Part shown: in pieces, positions 1 through 9,770 of the stretch
Numbering within the stretch: position 1 is the stretch's first letter
How the letters are laid out: each line of letters starts with the position of its first letter
Assembly (NCBI RefSeq): GCF_006861775.1
Contig: NZ_VDGG01000017.1
Location: 425-49,999, forward strand
Length of the DNA: 49,575 nt
Direction of reading: 5' to 3'
From: Psychrobacillus soli
Lineage (GTDB): Bacteria; Bacillota; Bacilli; Bacillales_A; Planococcaceae
The notes under the pieces: generated by a model
Database searches by the model: none
What the model saw: only the letters and a program-made list of their open reading frames with translations
Told to the model about the DNA's origin: nothing
Program-made: the position numbers and the translations under genes

Positions 1-240
1 TTCCCATGGATTTTCGCTGCTGGGAGGCGACTCCAGTGGAGGCCAACAGGATGTTGGTCACGAAGGCGTTGCCACACGATGTGGCGTTTTTAGCCTTTGT
101 TCCTCTGTGTGAGCAAAATGAGACTTCACAACGGACGCGCGCAGGCGCGGCGGTGAAGGCTCATCGCTCACCCCACGGAAAGCGTCCGCCCAGCAGCGGA
201 AATCCCAGCGGACACTCATTTTCAACCCACTACCACGCAG
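1..240. repeat. Long intergenic palindromic repeat, family A copy 1
   Basis: A non-coding element of about 230 nt whose two ends are imperfect inverted repeats: ATTTTCGCTGCTGGG near position 11 pairs with CCCAGCAGCGGAAAT near 190. The interior carries a hairpin at 68-86 (GCCAC, loop ACGAT, GTGGC) enclosed by AAGGC at 63-67 and GCCTT at 93-97. A closely similar copy lies at 17360-17565 and a short form without the central hairpin at 49255-49360. GC content is well above that of the neighbouring genes. It lies beyond the greA terminator. The open reading frames that cross it are not supported by a ribosome binding site. Confidence 0.8.
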
Positions 241-320
241 TATCCCTATATGATGACGTACATTATTTTTTATTAGGAACTTAATCAATTGTCTAGTTTA
301 TTTATTTTCCTAAAGCATTC

Positions 321-356
321 AAAAAAGAGGCAAACATAATCGTTTACCTCTTTTTT
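321..356 (-). terminator. greA Rho-independent terminator
   Basis: An inverted repeat pairs 321-335 with 342-356 (GAGGcAAAC with GTTTaCCTC, extended by A/T pairs) and ends in a T-run on the minus strand. It starts two bases past the greA stop codon. Confidence 0.85.
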
Positions 357-357
357 G

Positions 358-831
358 TTATGAGATTGATTTTATTTCTACGTCCATTTCTCCACCTGGA
401 GTCAATATTTTCACTTTTTCTCCTATTGTTTTGCCAAGTAATCCTTTAGCAATAGGCGAATCATTGGAAATTAGGCCTTCTAGCGGGTCTGCTTCTGCTG
501 AACCAACGATTGTATATGTTTCTTCATCACCATCAGGAATTTCGATAAATGTTACCGTTTTCCCAAGTGTTACAGTATCATTATTGCCTTCTTCTTCAAT
601 AATAACTGCATTACGAATCATCGACTCAAGTGTAGAAATTCTACCTTCTACAAATGCTTGGTCTTCTTTCGCTGAATCATACTCCGAGTTTTCGGATAAA
701 TCCCCGAAGCTTCTCGCAATTTTAATACGTTCTACTACTTCTTTACGTTTAACCGTCTTCAGTATTTCTAATTCTTCTTCTAATTTTTGTTTACCAGCAA
801 CGGTCATTGGATATTGTTTCTCTGTTGACAC
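358..831 (-). CDS. greA: Transcription elongation factor GreA
   Basis: GreA enters the secondary channel of RNA polymerase and stimulates cleavage of backtracked RNA. The 157-residue product has the family's usual length, with an N-terminal coiled-coil of about 78 residues containing the [14 protein letters not shown] segment near the tip, followed by the FKBP-like C-terminal domain. Translation starts at a GTG with an AAAGGAG ribosome binding site ten bases upstream. An ATG seven bases before it is out of frame. It follows udk as in B. subtilis but has its own promoter, and a terminator sits directly after the stop. Confidence 0.97.
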   Translation of the reverse strand: MSTEKQYPMTVAGKQKLEEELEILKTVKRKEVVERIKIARSFGDLSENSEYDSAKEDQAFVEGRISTLESMIRNAVIIEEEGNNDTVTLGKTVTFIEIPDGDEETYTIVGSAEADPLEGLISNDSPIAKGLLGKTIGEKVKILTPGGEMDVEIKSIS

Positions 832-899
832 TTCCCATACACTCCTTTAAATACACACTTAAAACATCTTCATGTACCATTCATATGCTGAACATTTAA

Positions 900-929
900 A
901 TGATATGAATTTCATGAAATTATTGTCAA
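900..929 (-). promoter_or_regulatory. greA sigma-A promoter
   Basis: On the minus strand TTGACA (929-924), an 18-nt spacer and TATCAT (905-900) form a good vegetative promoter about 70 nt upstream of the greA start. It lies in the 113-nt gap after udk. Confidence 0.7.
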
Positions 930-944
930 TCACCAATCATCATA

Positions 945-1583
945 TTATACAATAACGTTAGTTTCAAGAATTGTTTTTATTTTTGTAACCATTAAATCGA
1001 TTGCCACTTCATTTTGTCCGCCTTCTGGAATAATGATATCTGCATATTTTTTTGTAGGCTCTATAAATTGGTTATGCATAGGGCGAACGACTGTCAGATA
1101 TTGCTCCACGACTGACTCTACTGTACGACCTCTTTCGTGAATATCTCGTAAAATTCGACGAATAATTCGTAAGTCAGAGTCCGTATCGACAAATAATTTT
1201 ATGTTCATTAAATTACGGAGACGCTCATCTTCTAGCACTAGTATTCCCTCTAATATGATTACGTCTTTTGGCTCTATCGTAATCGTTTCGTTCGAACGCG
1301 TATGCTGTGCATAGTCATACACTGGTTTTTCTATTGCTTTATTATTCAATAAATCATGAATATGCTCGATAAGTAAGTCATTATCAAAAGCAAGTGGGTG
1401 ATCATAGTTTGTGTTTAAACGCTCTTCAAATTTTAAATGGCTTTGGTCTTTATAATAATAATCTTGTTCAATTACGACAACTGAATGGTCTTTAAATACA
1501 TCGCTTATCGCATTTGTTACACTCGTTTTCCCAGAACCGGAACCACCTGTGATTCCAATGATAAGAGGAGTTCTATTAGACAT
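945..1583 (-). CDS. udk: Uridine kinase
   Basis: Phosphorylates uridine and cytidine to UMP and CMP in pyrimidine salvage, in the cytoplasm. The 212-residue protein shows the P-loop GGSGSGKT at 13-20, the EQDYYYKD nucleoside-binding segment at 39-46 and NYDHP at 59-63, all typical of the family. The start codon overlaps the stop region of trhP2 by one base, so the two genes are probably co-transcribed and translationally coupled. The neighbours are the same as in B. subtilis. Confidence 0.97.
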   Translation of the reverse strand: MSNRTPLIIGITGGSGSGKTSVTNAISDVFKDHSVVVIEQDYYYKDQSHLKFEERLNTNYDHPLAFDNDLLIEHIHDLLNNKAIEKPVYDYAQHTRSNETITIEPKDVIILEGILVLEDERLRNLMNIKLFVDTDSDLRIIRRILRDIHERGRTVESVVEQYLTVVRPMHNQFIEPTKKYADIIIPEGGQNEVAIDLMVTKIKTILETNVIV

Positions 1584-2857
1584 TATTTTAGCCCCTTTCT
1601 CATCATATTATTTGGATACAATTTCACTGGACATGTAAATTGTACTATTTCTAAAGGATGTCTTGCTGCATCCAATATTCTTCCTTTTTCATTCGTGATT
1701 TCACTTATCTTCATTCGAACATTTTCAATTTCCGGACCGAAAAATTCTACTTCGTCACCTGGTTTGAAATAATTCCGTTGTTGAAGTGTCACGATTTGTG
1801 TATCATCATTATAATCTAACACGAGACCTACAAAATCGTAGCCTAGCTTTTTATCGTGTACACCGTACATTTGTTGCTCGAAACTTGGTTCTCCTTCGAA
1901 AAATGCAGTATCTGTTTCACGATTAGCACATTTTTCAAGCTCCTTTATCCATTCGTGTTGCATGACAAAATTTTCTGGATCTGCACAATACGCATCTATC
2001 ACTTTTCGGTAAACGCTAACTACCGTTGCAATATAATGAATCGATTTCATACGGCCTTCCACTTTTAAAGAATCAATGCCCATTTCAATCATTCTTGGAA
2101 TGGATTCCAATAGTTTTAAATCTTTTGGACTCATCGCAAATGGCGTATCATTTTCACTGAATAATGCGTGCTCCATCCCGTCGTTTTGTTCATATAAATC
2201 ATAATCCCAACGACATGATTGACAGCAACCACCACGGTTAGAATCCCGTGCAGTCATATGATTAGAAAGCGTACACCTGCCGCTATATGCTATACACATC
2301 GCACCGTGCACAAATGTTTCAATTTCTATATCCACTTTTTCTTTCATCAATTGAATTTCATCGCCAGTCGTTTCACGAGCAAGTACGACCCGATGAAGTC
2401 CTTCTTCTTTCCAGTACTGTACTGCTTTCCAGTTCGATAATGATTGCTGCGTGCTCAAATGCAATTCTAGCTTCGGAGCAAAGGTACGGCAAGTTTCAAT
2501 GATTAATGGGTCTGCGACAATAATTCCAGTTACACCCGCACCTTCAATAGCTTGCAAATATGCTGCAAGCCCATCCATATTTTCATTATGCGCAAATATA
2601 TTCGTTGTCACATAAATTTTCGCACCATACTGGTTCGCAAATTCTACTCCTTCACGCATTTCTTCAATCGAGAAGTTACCTGCATTGGACCGTAGTCCGA
2701 ATTCTTGTCCACCTATAAAAACAGCATCTGCCCCATAATGGACAGCAATTTTCAGTTTTTCTAAATTTCCTGCCGGTGCAAGTAATTCTGGTTTTTTAGT
2801 AATAACGCGTTTTCCATTTACAAGTTCACTTATGTTGTCTAATTTAGTAACCGTCAC
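1583..2857 (-). CDS. trhP2: tRNA 5-hydroxyuridine synthesis protein TrhP2 (peptidase U32 family)
   Basis: A 424-residue U32 family protein, orthologous by position and sequence to B. subtilis YrrO. Family knowledge assigns YrrN and YrrO to prephenate-dependent hydroxylation of U34 in tRNA, making ho5U, which TrmR then methylates. The U32 signature [12 protein letters not shown] is at 184-195, and Cys188, Cys195, Cys211 and/or Cys212, and Cys215 are candidate iron-sulfur ligands. Despite the family name it is probably not a protease. It lies 16 nt after trhP1 and next to trmR, which supports the tRNA role. Confidence 0.9.
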   Translation of the reverse strand: MTVTKLDNISELVNGKRVITKKPELLAPAGNLEKLKIAVHYGADAVFIGGQEFGLRSNAGNFSIEEMREGVEFANQYGAKIYVTTNIFAHNENMDGLAAYLQAIEGAGVTGIIVADPLIIETCRTFAPKLELHLSTQQSLSNWKAVQYWKEEGLHRVVLARETTGDEIQLMKEKVDIEIETFVHGAMCIAYSGRCTLSNHMTARDSNRGGCCQSCRWDYDLYEQNDGMEHALFSENDTPFAMSPKDLKLLESIPRMIEMGIDSLKVEGRMKSIHYIATVVSVYRKVIDAYCADPENFVMQHEWIKELEKCANRETDTAFFEGEPSFEQQMYGVHDKKLGYDFVGLVLDYNDDTQIVTLQQRNYFKPGDEVEFFGPEIENVRMKISEITNEKGRILDAARHPLEIVQFTCPVKLYPNNMMRKGLK

Positions 2858-2873
2858 TTATAACCTTCCTTTC

Positions 2874-3803
2874 TTAATAGACCGTTTCTTTAAAGAAGAA
2901 TCCAGTGTCTAATGGTCTTAGTGGAGGTTGTATTGCTTCAATTTGCTTGAACAATTCTTTTTTTATTTCTTTATAGCTAGATTTTGAATGCTCGTATGCA
3001 TCGATTGCTTGTCTATACAAGCTTGTGATAGTTGTAACATAGGATGGATCATGTAAAATTCCATCTATTTTCAAACTATCTATTTCTGCATCCAAAAGTT
3101 CATCCAGCTCATCGATCATACACATATCATTCGGACTAAAAATATGTGTGCCGTTTTCATCTTCATAAATCGGGTATTTGTTTGCACGTTCTTTATCATG
3201 CAAAAACATGTTTTTATTTTTGGAGCGATTTTCTACTTCCATCGTTTTATCTTGGAACAAGAAATAATTTCCTAGTAACGAACGTTTCGATTGGAACATA
3301 CAAGTCATTCCGTGTACCTGTACTTCAATTTGAACGTTCGCATTTTCTTTCACTTCCACTATTTCATCTAAGCTTAGTTCTCTAGCTAAAACGGCGCGCG
3401 TCGCACCACGCTTGCCCCAATAATTAGCCGTGAAATAATTCGTGGCTGTTTGCTCGGTATTCCAGTGTAACGGAATAGATACCGCCGCTTCTCTTCTCGC
3501 TATAATAACTGCTGGATCCCCGAATGTTATGCCATCCACACCGATTTCTTGAAGTTTTTGCATATACGGAACAAGTGCATCCACTTTGTCGTTATGAAAA
3601 ATTCCATTCATCGCAACATATAATTTTCTATTATGTTCTTTTGTTCGTTTTCTTGCAACTTTAATATCTTCCAATGAAAATTCTCCAGCTAAGCGCAAAC
3701 CGTAAAACTGCTCTCCAACTAAAAAAGCATCTGCTCCAGCTTCGATTAACTCAGTCAAATGTTCCAAATTTGCAGGCGTAACTAATAGCTCTGTTTTTTT
3801 CAT
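2874..3803 (-). CDS. trhP1: tRNA 5-hydroxyuridine synthesis protein TrhP1 (peptidase U32 family)
   Basis: A 309-residue U32 family protein matching B. subtilis YrrN. It is shorter than its partner TrhP2 and its signature region (VHGMTCMFQSKRSLLGNYF, near 165-183) keeps only one of the cysteines seen in TrhP2. This suggests it works as a partner subunit rather than as an independent enzyme. It follows trmR by four bases and precedes trhP2 by 16, making one tRNA wobble-modification operon. The ribosome binding site AAGAGGTGACAGG precedes the ATG. Confidence 0.88.
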   Translation of the reverse strand: MKKTELLVTPANLEHLTELIEAGADAFLVGEQFYGLRLAGEFSLEDIKVARKRTKEHNRKLYVAMNGIFHNDKVDALVPYMQKLQEIGVDGITFGDPAVIIARREAAVSIPLHWNTEQTATNYFTANYWGKRGATRAVLARELSLDEIVEVKENANVQIEVQVHGMTCMFQSKRSLLGNYFLFQDKTMEVENRSKNKNMFLHDKERANKYPIYEDENGTHIFSPNDMCMIDELDELLDAEIDSLKIDGILHDPSYVTTITSLYRQAIDAYEHSKSSYKEIKKELFKQIEAIQPPLRPLDTGFFFKETVY

Positions 3804-3807
3804 CCTG

Positions 3808-4443
3808 TCACCTCTTAATACTTACTAGCATGCCATCGCCGACCGGTAGAAATGCCGTGTCATAATCAGGATGATTGATCAACCATTCCATAAATTGATG
3901 TTGGTTGCGTACCATCGTTCTTTTACGTCTAGGTACTTCACTCATCGGTAGTTCTGATAGGCCATTAAGTAATAAATTATCACAATAAATAACGCCACCA
4001 TCATTTAGAAATGGAGCGTACTTCTCAAAGAAATTCTTATATTGTCCTTTTGCTGCATCAATGAAAATTGCATCAAATGTTCGATTGCCCAATTGCTCTT
4101 CTGAAATTTCTAAAGCATCGCCAATAATGACTTGTATACGATTTTGCAAGTTCGCTTTCTCTATATAATTTTTGGCAAGTTCTGCTTTTTGTTCATCTCT
4201 TTCTACCGTTACGATTGACGCATCCGTTAGCTTCGTCGCCATTCTCATAGATGAATAGCCTATTGCTGTCCCTAGTTCTAGAATAGACATTGGTTTTTGT
4301 AAGGAAAGAAGTTGTAGTAAGGACTCCATCCCGACTAACTGCATAATGGGAACATGGTTTTCTTTTGCATATTGCTCCATTTCCATAAAAATAGCGGAGC
4401 GAGGTTTTATCAAATCTTTTAAAAATTCATCACTTACATTCAT
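3808..4443 (-). CDS. trmR: tRNA 5-hydroxyuridine methyltransferase TrmR
   Basis: A 211-residue class I SAM-dependent O-methyltransferase (catechol O-methyltransferase-like fold), orthologous to B. subtilis YrrM, which turns ho5U34 into mo5U34. The SAM-binding segment ILELGTAIGYSS lies near 55-66, an acidic ribose-binding TVERD follows, and FDAIFIDAAKGQY carries the metal-binding Asp typical of this clade. It leads the trmR-trhP1-trhP2 group, so methylation and hydroxylation enzymes are made together. Confidence 0.92.
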   Translation of the reverse strand: MNVSDEFLKDLIKPRSAIFMEMEQYAKENHVPIMQLVGMESLLQLLSLQKPMSILELGTAIGYSSMRMATKLTDASIVTVERDEQKAELAKNYIEKANLQNRIQVIIGDALEISEEQLGNRTFDAIFIDAAKGQYKNFFEKYAPFLNDGGVIYCDNLLLNGLSELPMSEVPRRKRTMVRNQHQFMEWLINHPDYDTAFLPVGDGMLVSIKR

Positions 4444-4493
4444 TCCAAGCTAACCCCTTTTTGTATGTAAAAAACATATCTTATAATAGCATA

Positions 4494-4529
4494 GCAGGAG
4501 AAGGAATGCGACCTCATTCCTTCTCCTGC
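4494..4529. repeat. Perfect 15-bp inverted repeat between mltG and trmR
   Basis: GCAGGAGAAGGAATG (4494-4508), a six-base loop, and CATTCCTTCTCCTGC (4515-4529) form a perfect hairpin. It lies seven bases after the mltG stop. Neither strand has the expected T-run directly after the stem, so it could be a weak terminator, an mRNA-stabilising structure or a processing site. Confidence 0.75.
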
Positions 4530-4535
4530 AGTATA

Positions 4536-5654
4536 TTATTTTAAATATTCGTCAATTTTTTGAAGATGTTGTTCATAAGTTTCGGAAAAGTGATTTTCTC
4601 CTTTTTTGTCAGCAAGGAAATAAAAATAATCAGTATCCGTTGGATTTAACACTGCCTCAATAGATGACTTTCCTGCGTTCGCTATTGGACCAGGCGGTAA
4701 ACCTAAATTTTGATACGTATTATAAGGATTGTCCACTTCCAAATCTTCAAATAGCACCCGATCTTTATGGCTACCTAGTGCATATAAAACGGTCGGATCT
4801 GTTTGTAATGGCATATCGATATCTAATCGATTATAGAAGACACTAGCAATCGTTTCACGATCTGTTTGTGCAGTAGCTTCTTCCTCAAGTAGCGATGCAA
4901 ATGTCAACAACCAGTGTACCGTTTTTTCCTCTGTTTGCAAAAGGTCATAGTATGCTGATACCGTTTTTTCCGTATTTGCAATCATCGTGTCAGCTATTAC
5001 TTCTAAAGATGGACTTTCTTCGAAAAATGGGTACGTTGCAGGATATAAATAACCTTCTAATGCATAACGAACATTTTCCGCTTTAATTTCTGCAGATAGC
5101 AAATTAGGATACTTAACCATCATTCTATCAACAAATTCATCACTCGTTACAAGAGCAAAAAATTCATCGGCGGACTGACCAGTTTTCTTCTCAATAACTT
5201 GTCCTATTTGTTCCAAAGTTAGACCTTCTGGAATTGTCAACGAAAACAATGGCTCCCTATATACTTTACCGGTTTTCAAACTTTCGATAATTTCATCCAA
5301 AGTCATCGCTTTCGTTAAACTATATTGTCCTGCTTGAAAATTAGATTCATTATTAAATTTCGCATAGTATTTAAATATTTTCGCATTTTTAATAATACCA
5401 TTATCTTCAAGTGTTGCGGAAATGGTGTCCAAGCCAGAACCAATTGGTATATCTACATCTACTATAGCTTCTGAAGTTGGATCTACTGGTTCTAATGCAC
5501 TTTTCACGTAACTATAAGCAATATATCCACCTACTCCACTTACAATTAGGAGAAAAAGTACGATAACCAAAACAATTCTTCTGACAAGTTTCACTTCTTT
5601 TTTCTTTTTTTTCATCCGATCAAACATTATCTCTTTTTTTGATTCGTTTTCCAC
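4536..5654 (-). CDS. mltG: Endolytic transglycosylase MltG
   Basis: A membrane-anchored lytic transglycosylase that cuts nascent peptidoglycan strands. The 372-residue protein has a basic cytoplasmic N-terminus, one transmembrane helix at about 25-49, a LysM-like region and a YceG domain. The ASLLEEEA segment near 253-260 contains the conserved catalytic Glu. QTDPTVLYALG and NPYNTYQNLGLPPGPI are the two other family signatures. Translation starts at GTG after an AAGGGGGG ribosome binding site. It is the YrrL position of B. subtilis. Confidence 0.95.
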   Translation of the reverse strand: MENESKKEIMFDRMKKKKKEVKLVRRIVLVIVLFLLIVSGVGGYIAYSYVKSALEPVDPTSEAIVDVDIPIGSGLDTISATLEDNGIIKNAKIFKYYAKFNNESNFQAGQYSLTKAMTLDEIIESLKTGKVYREPLFSLTIPEGLTLEQIGQVIEKKTGQSADEFFALVTSDEFVDRMMVKYPNLLSAEIKAENVRYALEGYLYPATYPFFEESPSLEVIADTMIANTEKTVSAYYDLLQTEEKTVHWLLTFASLLEEEATAQTDRETIASVFYNRLDIDMPLQTDPTVLYALGSHKDRVLFEDLEVDNPYNTYQNLGLPPGPIANAGKSSIEAVLNPTDTDYFYFLADKKGENHFSETYEQHLQKIDEYLK

Positions 5655-5703
5655 GGGTTTCCCCCCTTATTCCAATTCATTATACTAGATAATGTCCAAA
5701 AAG

Positions 5704-5742
5704 AAAAAGGAGGAATGAGGAGAACCTCTTTCCTTCCTTTTT
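5704..5742 (-). terminator. Terminator after the yrzL-ruvX-yrzB operon
   Basis: On the minus strand a G/A-rich arm (5742-5725) pairs with a C/T-rich arm (5720-5704) and runs into T5CT5. It lies about ten bases past the yrzB stop, separating that operon from mltG. Confidence 0.75.
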
Positions 5743-5752
5743 TGTCGAATAA

Positions 5753-6049
5753 TTAATCTTCGTCTTCTTCATCTAAAAATGTATTTAACATTTCTTCGAT
5801 CATATCCCACTCAGCATCCGTTTCGATTGGAAGTAAATCTCCATCTTCGCCTTCTTCGTTTGGAGTGAAGGAAGATGCGTGAATTTCGATTGATTCGTCT
5901 TCATCTTCTTCTGCCCCTACTGGATAGTAAAGTACATATGATTTTCCAAATTCTTCTGATTCAAATGTGAACAGTACATTGCAAAGTTGCTCGTTGCCAT
6001 TTTCATCTACTACTGTAATATTTTCTTGACCGTGGTCCATTGCAGTCAC
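5753..6049 (-). CDS. yrzB: DUF1292 family acidic protein (YrzB-like)
   Basis: A 98-residue, strongly acidic protein of unknown function that matches the DUF1292 family. The N-terminal half contains the family's core ([21 protein letters not shown] followed by [10 protein letters not shown]), and the C-terminal half is a run of Asp and Glu. It follows ruvX by one base and is the last gene of yrzL-ruvX-yrzB, a triplet conserved across Bacillales. The sequence gives no enzymatic motif. Confidence 0.88.
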   Translation of the reverse strand: MTAMDHGQENITVVDENGNEQLCNVLFTFESEEFGKSYVLYYPVGAEEDEDESIEIHASSFTPNEEGEDGDLLPIETDAEWDMIEEMLNTFLDEEDED

Positions 6050-6050
6050 C

Positions 6051-6470
6051 TCATTTATTTTTTCTGTCTAGATAACCTTGTAATATCATTACAGCAGCCA
6101 TCTTGTCAATTACTTGCTTCCGTTTTTTACGGCTAACATCTGCATCTATTAACATACGTTCTGCAGCCATTGTTGTCAATCTTTCATCCCACATCGTTAC
6201 GGGAAAATTGTATTTTTCGGTTAGTAGCTTCGCATAGTGTTCAGATGCTTCTGCACGAGGACCAATAGTATTGTTCATGTTTTTAGGAAAACCAACGACG
6301 AATTCTGTTACTTCATGTTGTTTTACTAATTCATCAATACGATCCAAACCAAAATTTAGTTCTTCTTCATTAATTTTGACGGTTTCAATACCTTGTGCTG
6401 TCCAACCCAGTGCGTCACTTATCGCAACGCCAACTGTCCTGGAACCGACGTCTAAACCCATTATTCGCAT
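6051..6470 (-). CDS. ruvX: Putative pre-16S rRNA nuclease / Holliday junction resolvase-like RuvX (YqgF)
   Basis: A 139-residue RNase H-fold protein of the YqgF family, of the usual length. Visible motifs are [16 protein letters not shown] at 4-19, carrying the first catalytic Asp, [11 protein letters not shown] near 58-68, and WDERLTT near 95-101. Family work links YqgF to maturation of the 16S rRNA 5' end; the resolvase role is less certain. Its start is two bases from the yrzL stop. Confidence 0.95.
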   Translation of the reverse strand: MRIMGLDVGSRTVGVAISDALGWTAQGIETVKINEEELNFGLDRIDELVKQHEVTEFVVGFPKNMNNTIGPRAEASEHYAKLLTEKYNFPVTMWDERLTTMAAERMLIDADVSRKKRKQVIDKMAAVMILQGYLDRKNK

Positions 6471-6472
6471 GT

Positions 6473-6739
6473 TTAAGCCTCATTATTTTTTTTAATATAG
6501 AACTTTACTAATTCCTCTAAAATCTCGTCACGTTCTAATTTTCGAATCATATTACGCGCATCTTGATGGCGAGGAATATAAGCTGGATCACCAGATAGTA
6601 GGTAGCCTACAATTTGATTGATAGAATTATACCCTTTTTCTTCTAGTGCAGAGTGTACTTGTAGCATCACATGTTTGACTTCCTGTTCCATCGATTCTTC
6701 AGGAAAATTAAATTTCATCGTTTTATCAAATGAACTCAT
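6473..6739 (-). CDS. yrzL: IreB family regulatory phosphoprotein (YrzL, DUF965)
   Basis: A small cytoplasmic protein whose Enterococcus relative IreB is phosphorylated by the PASTA Ser/Thr kinase and affects cephalosporin resistance. The 88-residue form starts at [10 protein letters not shown], which is the conserved family N-terminus and has a GAGGTG ribosome binding site six bases ahead. A longer frame to 6775 lacks one. [18 protein letters not shown] is the most conserved block. A sigma-A promoter lies about 55 nt upstream, so it heads the yrzL-ruvX-yrzB operon. Confidence 0.93.
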   Translation of the reverse strand: MSSFDKTMKFNFPEESMEQEVKHVMLQVHSALEEKGYNSINQIVGYLLSGDPAYIPRHQDARNMIRKLERDEILEELVKFYIKKNNEA

Positions 6740-6791
6740 GATCAGCACCTCGCTTTCGATTTTAGTAGGCAACATTACTTATCTGACTTTC

Positions 6792-6820
6792 AGTATAACC
6801 GAAATTGGAAATAGTATCAA
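6792..6820 (-). promoter_or_regulatory. Sigma-A promoter of yrzL-ruvX-yrzB
   Basis: On the minus strand TTGATA (6820-6815), a 17-nt spacer and TATACT (6797-6792) make a near-consensus promoter in the gap between alaS and yrzL. Confidence 0.75.
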
Positions 6821-6835
6821 ATATACCTAATTTTT

Positions 6836-9469
6836 TTAGATAGTTTTCATATATTCGTAAACAGAAGTTAAAGCAGACTCTAATTTGCTGCCGTCTTTTG
6901 CTCCAGCCATTGCGAAGTCAGGGCGACCGCCACCTTTACCACCACATTGTTCTGCTACTAGTTTGACGATATTGCCTGCATGATAGTTTCCACCAACTAA
7001 ATCTTTTGTTACTCCTGCCGAAATCATTACTTTATCCCCATCAATTGCTCCAAGCACGATCACTGCTTTATCAAGTTTTTGTTTTAAATCATCCATCATT
7101 TGACGTAGTTGGTTATTGTCTTTTGCATCTACTTTTACAGACAATACGGTAATATCATTTATTGTTTGAGCAGATGAAAGTACAGATGAAGCTTGGCTGT
7201 TAGCGATTTTTGCAGAAAGTGATTCATTTTCTTTTTGCGCATGTTTTAATTCTTGTAATGTTTGCGCTACTTTCGAAACGATATCTTTTGGTTGTGCTTT
7301 CAATAAATTTGCAGCTTCTGCAAGTACATGTTCTTCCTCTTTGACAACTTCAAAAGCACCTTTACCTGTAACAGCTTCAATACGTCGAGTACCTGCTCCA
7401 ATTCCACTTTCTGATAGGATTTTAAAGAACCCGATCTCAGAAGTGTTTTGTACATGAACTCCTCCACAAAGTTCTAGAGAGAATGAACCCATTCGGACAA
7501 CGCGAACGATATCACCGTATTTCTCCCCGAATAATGCCATTGCACCCATTTTCTTCGCGTCATCTATATTATGGAATCCAGTAACTACCGGGATATTATC
7601 CCACACTTTTTCATTCACTATACGTTCAATTTTCTCTAGCTCTTCTTTTGTAACTTGTCCAAAATGAGAAAAGTCAAAACGCAGGCGATCAGGGCCAACA
7701 TAAGAACCTGCTTGGTTTACATGAGTTCCTAAAACGTCTTTTAGAGCTTGATGTAATAGATGCGTTGCAGAGTGATTTTTAATCGTATGACCACGTAGTG
7801 ATGGATCTACGCTTGCATTAACCGATGCATCATTGATCATTTCCCCTGATTCGATCACAACAGTGTGTAAATTTTGTCCATTTGGTGCTTTTTGCACATC
7901 TTTGACAAATCCTCTAAACGACTCATTTTCAATGATTCCATGATCGGCGATTTGACCACCACTTTCTGCATAAAAAGGAGTTTGTGTCAAAATAACTTTC
8001 ACTTCATCGCCTTCACTTGCAGATTTCACTAGTGCTTGACCAAGAATAATCGATGTGATTTTCGTTGTAGATGAAAGTGTGTCATATCCAATGAATTCAC
8101 TTTCATCATGAAGTTTACTAAATACTTCTGATTGTACTTGCATTGAATCGACATTTTGACGAGCAGCGCGAGCGCGAGAACGTTGTGCTTCCATCTCTGT
8201 TTTAAAGCCTTCATGATCTACTGTCATATTTGCTTCTTCTGCATATTCTTCCGTTAATTCAATCGGAAAGCCGTATGTGTCATATAAAGTAAACGTAGTC
8301 GTTCCAGGGATGAATGACTCCCCTTTTGCATGTTGCTCTTCGATTACTTTTTCTAAAATCGCTAAACCGTCATGCAGTGTTTCGTGGAAACGTTCTTCTT
8401 CATTTTTCATAACACGCATAATGAATTCTTGTTTCGCTGTAACTTCTGGGTAGAAATCTTGCATAATTTCTCCAACAACAGGGACAAGCTCGTGTAAGAA
8501 TGGTTTGTCGATGCCAAGTTGTTTTGCAAAACGGACCGCGCGTCGAAGTAATCTTCTAAGTACATACCCTCTGCCTTCATTAGATGGAAGCGCTCCATCA
8601 CCAATTGCAAAAGCCACTGTACGAACATGGTCAGCAATTACTTTAAATGCAGTATCATCTTCATCGTTTTGGCGATATGCTTTTCCTGAAATACTTTCTG
8701 TTTGGCGAATAATTGGCATAAATAAATCTGTATCAAAGTTAGTAGGAACATCTTGTACAACACTTGCCATACGTTCCAGACCCATACCAGTATCAATATT
8801 TTGTTTTGGTAGTGGTGTGTACGTGTGGTCTGGATTGTGGTTGAATTCAGAAAATACTAAGTTCCAAATTTCTAAATAACGTTCATTTTCTCCACCTGGA
8901 TATAACTCCGGATCATTTGCGTCATTTCCGTAACTTTCTCCGCGGTCATAGAAAATTTCAGAGTTCGGACCACTTGGACCTTCTCCAATATCCCAGAAGT
9001 TTCCTTCTAGACGAATAATTCTTTCTTCCGGAATACCAATTTCGTTTCTCCAAATACTATATGCTTCTTCATCTTCAGGATGAACCGTAATTGATAATTT
9101 TTCTGCATCAAAAGCAATCCATTTTTCATCCGTCAGAAATTCCCATGCCCATTCGATCGCTTCTTTTTTGAAGTATTCACCGATTGAGAAGTTACCTAAC
9201 ATTTCGAAGAACGTATGATGTCTAGCAGTTTTCCCTACATTCTCAATATCATTTGTACGAATAGATTTTTGAGCGTTCGTAATACGTGGATTTTCTGGCA
9301 CGACACGTCCATCAAAATATTTTTTTAAAGTTGCAACCCCACTATTGATCCAAAGTAAAGATGGATCATTAATCGGCACTAGTGGAGCAGATGGTTCTTG
9401 CGTATGTCCTTTTTCGATAAAGAAGTCTAAATACATTTGTCTAATTTGCGCACCTGTTAATTGTTTCAT
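6836..9469 (-). CDS. alaS: Alanine-tRNA ligase
   Basis: Charges tRNA-Ala and edits mischarged Ser or Gly. The 877-residue protein has the class II catalytic domain at the N-terminus, the tRNA-recognition domain, the editing domain with HSATHLLH and the ELCGGVHV zinc-binding block, and a C-Ala domain rich in glycine ([12 protein letters not shown]). The start [10 protein letters not shown] follows a GGAGGAATT ribosome binding site. The frame continues upstream into the T-box terminator, which is not translated. Expression is controlled by a T-box leader and a strong promoter. Confidence 0.97.
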   Translation of the reverse strand: MKQLTGAQIRQMYLDFFIEKGHTQEPSAPLVPINDPSLLWINSGVATLKKYFDGRVVPENPRITNAQKSIRTNDIENVGKTARHHTFFEMLGNFSIGEYFKKEAIEWAWEFLTDEKWIAFDAEKLSITVHPEDEEAYSIWRNEIGIPEERIIRLEGNFWDIGEGPSGPNSEIFYDRGESYGNDANDPELYPGGENERYLEIWNLVFSEFNHNPDHTYTPLPKQNIDTGMGLERMASVVQDVPTNFDTDLFMPIIRQTESISGKAYRQNDEDDTAFKVIADHVRTVAFAIGDGALPSNEGRGYVLRRLLRRAVRFAKQLGIDKPFLHELVPVVGEIMQDFYPEVTAKQEFIMRVMKNEEERFHETLHDGLAILEKVIEEQHAKGESFIPGTTTFTLYDTYGFPIELTEEYAEEANMTVDHEGFKTEMEAQRSRARAARQNVDSMQVQSEVFSKLHDESEFIGYDTLSSTTKITSIILGQALVKSASEGDEVKVILTQTPFYAESGGQIADHGIIENESFRGFVKDVQKAPNGQNLHTVVIESGEMINDASVNASVDPSLRGHTIKNHSATHLLHQALKDVLGTHVNQAGSYVGPDRLRFDFSHFGQVTKEELEKIERIVNEKVWDNIPVVTGFHNIDDAKKMGAMALFGEKYGDIVRVVRMGSFSLELCGGVHVQNTSEIGFFKILSESGIGAGTRRIEAVTGKGAFEVVKEEEHVLAEAANLLKAQPKDIVSKVAQTLQELKHAQKENESLSAKIANSQASSVLSSAQTINDITVLSVKVDAKDNNQLRQMMDDLKQKLDKAVIVLGAIDGDKVMISAGVTKDLVGGNYHAGNIVKLVAEQCGGKGGGRPDFAMAGAKDGSKLESALTSVYEYMKTI

Positions 9470-9499
9470 CCTAATTCCTCCTAATTTTGTAGAAATAAA

Positions 9500-9735
9500 A
9501 AAAGCCCTCATCCCAAAAAGGGACGAAAGCTATTATTTCGCGGTACCACCCTAGTTACATATTAGCTGTTGCCAAACATGTCTCTTAAGAAGCCTTAACG
9601 CGGCAAAACGGCAGGTTTTAACTGCACTCAAGAGTAGCTTTCCTAATTGTTATGCACTGAGGATTCTTCCAGCCGTGGAATCCCTCTCTTGTCAGGTAAC
9701 AATCGTACTTTCTCCGTCAACATTTTCGTTATATG
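9500..9735 (-). promoter_or_regulatory. T-box riboswitch leader of alaS
   Basis: The leader senses uncharged tRNA-Ala. The T-box sequence AGGGTGGTACCGCG is at 9552-9539. The terminator stem CGTCCC/GGGATG with an extended AGCT/GGGCT base and seven Ts follows at about 9530-9497. Upstream is a stem I region with an AGTA bulge motif. In that stem the strand TTGTTA pairs with TAACAA and CTGA with TCAG, leaving a 3' internal loop that contains GCA (9655-9653), an alanine codon and the likely specifier. Confidence 0.93.
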
Positions 9736-9741
9736 CAATTG

Positions 9742-9770
9742 ATTATAAAAAACAATCGTCCTAATGTCAA
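9742..9770 (-). promoter_or_regulatory. Consensus sigma-A promoter of the alaS T-box transcript
   Basis: On the minus strand TTGACA (9770-9765), exactly 17 nt, and TATAAT (9747-9742) match the sigma-A consensus at all twelve positions. The -35 box overlaps the last codons of recD2. Confidence 0.93.

Noticed and set aside
6-288. Open reading frames on both strands across the first repeat
   Set aside because: They follow a dispersed palindromic repeat, have no ribosome binding site, and their sequence is explained by the repeat copy at 17360-17565.
1583-3803. TrhP1/TrhP2 as secreted collagenase-type proteases
   Set aside because: The U32 family name suggests this, but neither protein has a signal peptide, and neighbouring trmR and known YrrN/YrrO function point to tRNA hydroxylation.
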